From Aestuariibaculum lutulentum (lineage in GTDB: Bacteria > Bacteroidota > Bacteroidia > Flavobacteriales > Flavobacteriaceae), in contig NZ_CP136709.1 in NCBI RefSeq assembly GCF_032926325.1, positions 3,008,501 through 3,072,500 on the forward strand: 64,000 nt of DNA, given 5' to 3'. The notes under the pieces are model-generated. The model was given only the letters and a program-made list of their open reading frames with translations. It had not been told where the DNA came from and ran no database searches. Within the stretch, counting starts at the first letter, position 1. Every line of letters begins with the position of its first letter. Positions 60,951 to 64,000 of the stretch are shown piece after piece. The position numbers and the translations under genes are program-made.

Positions 60951-63764
60951 TTGATACCAACTAAATCACTACCACAAATTTTTATAATTTTTTTGTGCTT
61001 TTTTCTTGAAGCTCAAGAGCATCCACCAATTCAAATTTATACGCCAACCGACTATGGTGCTGAGAACCAAAATTGGTCGATTTCTCAGTCTAAAGAGAAA
61101 TATATTTATGTTGCCAATAACAAAGGACTACTAGAGTTTAATGGCGCGAAATGGACGGTATATGAATCCCCTAACAGAGCTATTGTAAGATCTGTTAAGG
61201 TTATAGATGATTTTATCTATGCGGGTTCTTATAGAGAGTTTGGTTATTGGCATCATTTAAAAAACGGACTTTTGGAATATGTCTCCCTGTCCTCAAAACT
61301 TAGCATTGATTTTTTAGAAGATGAAGAGGTTTGGAATATTATGGATGTTGAAGATTTTATTTTGTTCCAAACATTAAAAAGGATTTATGTTTATAATAAA
61401 AAGAAGGATAGCGTAAGTATTATTAATTCTAATTCTGGGATTTATAAAATTTTCAGGATAAAGGAAGGTGTTTATTTTCAAAAGCCTAAGGAGGGTGTTT
61501 TTCAAATTGTAAATGGACAGGCGAAGCTCGTTACATTTCATCCTATTTTAGAGGATAATCTTTTGGTTAATATTTTTAATCACCAAGGAGGAATTCTTTT
61601 TCAAACAGAAGATAAAGGCTTTTTTAAGTTAATGGGTAAAGAATTAAGTCAATGGGAAATTCCAGCAAATAAAACACTTTTAAACGATAGAATTTATAGC
61701 AGCATAAAGCTTACGGATGATTCTTTTGTATTAGGAAGTATTTCTAATGGAATAATTCATTTAACAGCTTCAGGAGTCATTAATTATCAAATTAATCAAA
61801 ATAACGGATTAAGTAACAATACGGTTTTATCTGTTTTTGAGGATGCCGATAATAACATCTGGTTAGGATTGGAAAACGGAATTAACTGTGTTAATATAAA
61901 ATCGCCATTCCGGATTTATAACGATGAAAAGGGCAAAATAGGTTCAGTAAACACGTCTATAGTCTTAGATAATAAATTATACATCGGAACAAATCAAGGG
62001 CTGTTTTACAAGACTTTTAATAGTAGTGAAAAATTTCAATTTATTTCGGGAACGCAAGGTGCGGTTTGGTGTTTAAGAAATATTAATGATACTTTGTTTT
62101 GTGGTCATAATTCGGGAACCTTTGTTATAGAAGGTGGTAAGGCGTATTTAGTAGCGGATGTTTTAGGAACGTGGGATATTAAACCAATTGCTACACATGA
62201 AAATTTGCTTATTCAAGGAAATTACAACGGCTTAAACATATTGCAGAAGAATAACGGTAGATGGGAATGGCGAAACACTATTGAAAATTTTGATATCTCA
62301 AGTCGGTATTTGGAAATGTTAAACGAATCCGAAGTATTTGTTAGTCATGAATACAAAGGCGTTTTTAAAATTTCGTTAGACACGAGTTATAAAAAAGCGG
62401 TAGTTGTACAACGCGATACCTCGGTAAATAAAGATGTAAAAACAAGCTTAATAAAATATAAAAACAGCATACTATATTCACAAAGTAAGGGTGTTTTTAA
62501 ATATGATATAAAATTAGGGAGGTTTGAAAAAGATACTATAATTAGTAAATTATTTAATTCAGAGGACTACACTTCGGGTAAATTAGTTTACACTAAGGAA
62601 ACTGATAAACTGTGGGGATTTTCCAAGCAAGGACTTAGCTATTTGTCTCCGGGACAGTTAAGTAATTCGCTTAAAGTAAATAATATATTTCTACCTAGTT
62701 ATGTTAGAAATGATGTTTCAGGTTACGAAAACATGGCTTATTTGGGGAATAGTAAATATTTGTATGGAACAACTACAGGCTATATTGTAATAGATTTAAA
62801 TATGCTAAAGAACAGTCCTCATAAAGTTCACTTAAATTTAATAGCTAACAGAAATCTCAAAAGTAGCCATGAAAATATTTTTGTGGATGCTACCGAAAAA
62901 GGGGTGTTTAAAAACAACGATAATAATCTGGAATTTCATTTTAGTGTTCCTGTTTATGATAAATTTTCAGTTCCTGAATACCAATATAGATTAGAAGGTA
63001 TTTATAACGATTGGAGCACTTGGTCTACAAATTCAGAAGTGTTTTTCGAAAATTTACCATTTGGAAATTATAAGTTTTCAGTAAGATCCAGGTTGGGGAA
63101 TGAAACATCAGAAAATATAGAGCACTACAGTTTTTCCATTGCAAGGCCATGGTATTTATCTAATATCGCAATTGTAGGTTATGCTATTCTTGTAGCTTTA
63201 TTTTCAATTTTTATGCATCATGCATACAAACGTTATTATAAAAGACAACGTGAAAAACTCTTATTTAAAACGAAACGTGAATTAGAACTAAAAGAATTGG
63301 AGAATAAGGAGCAGGCCATGCGTCATAATAATGAAAAGCTTAAGCAGGATATTGAAAGTAAGAATAGGGAACTTAGTTTGTCGACCATGAACTTAATTAA
63401 GAAGAACGAGTTTTTAAATAATCTTAAAAAGGAACTAAAGAAGATTCCGGATGATAAAAACTTGAAAAATGTGGTTAGAATCATTGATAAAAATCTAAAC
63501 AACACTGATGACTGGCAAACCTTTGAAGAAGCCTTTAATAATGCTGATAAAGATTTTCTTAAAAAGATTAAAGAACTTCATCCATCATTAACTTCAAACG
63601 ATTTACGATTATGTACGTATTTAAGGCTGAATTTATCCTCAAAGGAAATTGCTCCTTTATTAAATATTTCTCCTAGAAGTGTGGAAGTAAAACGTTATCG
63701 ACTTCGAAAAAAAATTGATTTACCACACGATGATAGCTTAACAGATTACATTTTGAAAATTTAA
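60951..63764 (+). CDS. One-component membrane regulator with Y_Y_Y and LuxR-type HTH
   Basis: A 937-residue regulator. Order: signal peptide (about 1-22), periplasmic beta-propeller sensor with two-component-regulator-propeller repeats (for example LSNNTVLSVFEDADNNIWLG at about 282), Y_Y_Y domain (about 665-740), membrane helix (about 744-766), coiled coil (about 770-850), and a C-terminal LuxR-type HTH (about 880-935, LSSKEIAPLLNISPRSVEVKR). No histidine kinase or receiver is present. The only near start is TTG at 60951; the frame is closed by TAA at 60933 and the next in-frame ATG is far downstream. In flavobacteria these regulators usually sit just upstream of a susC gene they control, expected beyond the window. 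Confidence 0.88.
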   Translation: MIPTKSLPQIFIIFLCFFLEAQEHPPIQIYTPTDYGAENQNWSISQSKEKYIYVANNKGLLEFNGAKWTVYESPNRAIVRSVKVIDDFIYAGSYREFGYWHHLKNGLLEYVSLSSKLSIDFLEDEEVWNIMDVEDFILFQTLKRIYVYNKKKDSVSIINSNSGIYKIFRIKEGVYFQKPKEGVFQIVNGQAKLVTFHPILEDNLLVNIFNHQGGILFQTEDKGFFKLMGKELSQWEIPANKTLLNDRIYSSIKLTDDSFVLGSISNGIIHLTASGVINYQINQNNGLSNNTVLSVFEDADNNIWLGLENGINCVNIKSPFRIYNDEKGKIGSVNTSIVLDNKLYIGTNQGLFYKTFNSSEKFQFISGTQGAVWCLRNINDTLFCGHNSGTFVIEGGKAYLVADVLGTWDIKPIATHENLLIQGNYNGLNILQKNNGRWEWRNTIENFDISSRYLEMLNESEVFVSHEYKGVFKISLDTSYKKAVVVQRDTSVNKDVKTSLIKYKNSILYSQSKGVFKYDIKLGRFEKDTIISKLFNSEDYTSGKLVYTKETDKLWGFSKQGLSYLSPGQLSNSLKVNNIFLPSYVRNDVSGYENMAYLGNSKYLYGTTTGYIVIDLNMLKNSPHKVHLNLIANRNLKSSHENIFVDATEKGVFKNNDNNLEFHFSVPVYDKFSVPEYQYRLEGIYNDWSTWSTNSEVFFENLPFGNYKFSVRSRLGNETSENIEHYSFSIARPWYLSNIAIVGYAILVALFSIFMHHAYKRYYKRQREKLLFKTKRELELKELENKEQAMRHNNEKLKQDIESKNRELSLSTMNLIKKNEFLNNLKKELKKIPDDKNLKNVVRIIDKNLNNTDDWQTFEEAFNNADKDFLKKIKELHPSLTSNDLRLCTYLRLNLSSKEIAPLLNISPRSVEVKRYRLRKKIDLPHDDSLTDYILKI

Positions 63765-63994
63765 ATCCACAACATCTAGTTTTTTTACCTATACAACACC
63801 ACAACATTTGCTGAATTTTAGGATTTTAAGTAACTTTTATGGCTTTTGTATATTATTAGTAAAACGCATTAATATTGAGGTTTTAGTAATATTTTTTATT
63901 CTTTTTTAAGATGTATGTTTTTTGTAGTGGTTGAAAATTAGAATACATCAAAGTGTAAACATAATTTTATGGAAACTAAATAAACTAAATTCAC

Positions 63995-64000
63995 ATGAGA
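63995..64000 (+). CDS. Possible start of the next gene (cut by window edge)
   Basis: ATG at 63995-63997 follows the A-rich leader AAACTAAATTCAC, the usual context for starts in this genome. Only two codons are visible. Position after a Y_Y_Y/LuxR regulator makes a susC gene likely, by family habit only. The 230 bp between (63765-63994) show no gene and no perfect -7 box. Confidence 0.3.

Overview
The window is AT-rich chromosomal DNA from a member of the Bacteroidota, most likely a (probably marine) Flavobacteriaceae species. The evidence is the SusC/SusD pair with an STN-domain receptor, the ECF sigma/FecR pair, many Sec lipoproteins with a short lipobox, TAnnTTTG-type -7 promoter boxes, A-rich leaders with few Shine-Dalgarno sequences, and a menaquinone gene order (hotdog thioesterase - menF - menD) common in that family. 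I see no rRNA, tRNA, CRISPR array, insertion sequence or prophage.

Region 1 (1-17.6 kb) is mostly housekeeping. It holds a partial cyclic-nucleotide-binding regulator divergent from a class III nucleotide cyclase fused to TolB-like and TPR domains, a PepSY-like secreted protein, a Crp/Fnr regulator, the rRNA methyltransferase RlmI, nitronate monooxygenase, an aldo/keto reductase, two small lipoproteins, a Pr6Pr membrane protein, a GNAT acetyltransferase, menaquinone synthesis genes, CvfB, MnmE, and an NAD(P)H-quinone-reductase-like flavoprotein behind its own Crp-type regulator.

Region 2 (17.9-59.4 kb) is a large carbohydrate utilization locus. An ECF sigma factor and FecR anti-sigma factor precede susC-susD and two tandem type-B carboxylesterases. 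A long operon follows (28.6-45.6 kb): GH78, GH43 with a CBM-like tail, alpha/beta-hydrolase esterase, LamG lipoprotein, LacZ-like GH2 with an inserted LamG domain, an unassigned six-hairpin enzyme, GH3, a second esterase, a mannonate-oxidoreductase-type SDR, mannonate dehydratase and a GntR/LacI-type regulator. Next come a small secreted calycin-like protein, a UidA-like beta-glucuronidase, a TonB-dependent receptor without SusD, a membrane-anchored AraC regulator, two SDRs, a DUF2141 protein, GH3 and GH39. There are no sulfatases, polysaccharide lyases or obvious endo-acting enzymes. The gene set predicts release and catabolism of glucuronate and probably rhamnose plus pentose and/or galactose side groups.

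The most interesting signal is regulatory. Four promoters (before GH78, the calycin-like gene, the SusD-less TonB receptor and the first late SDR) share the same composite site: two 16-bp direct repeats of the form (C/G)CTA-N8-GAAC spaced 22-23 bp, followed exactly 56 bp from the proximal GAAC by a TAnnTTT(G/A) -7 box. Together they would control nearly every enzyme of the locus but not susCD. The geometry fits an AraC-family activator, and one is encoded between two of the sites.

Region 3 (59.5-64 kb) has a 52-codon unannotated small ORF, a DUF6268 outer-membrane protein, and a one-component membrane regulator (beta-propeller, Y_Y_Y, LuxR-type HTH) that probably governs a locus starting just outside the window.
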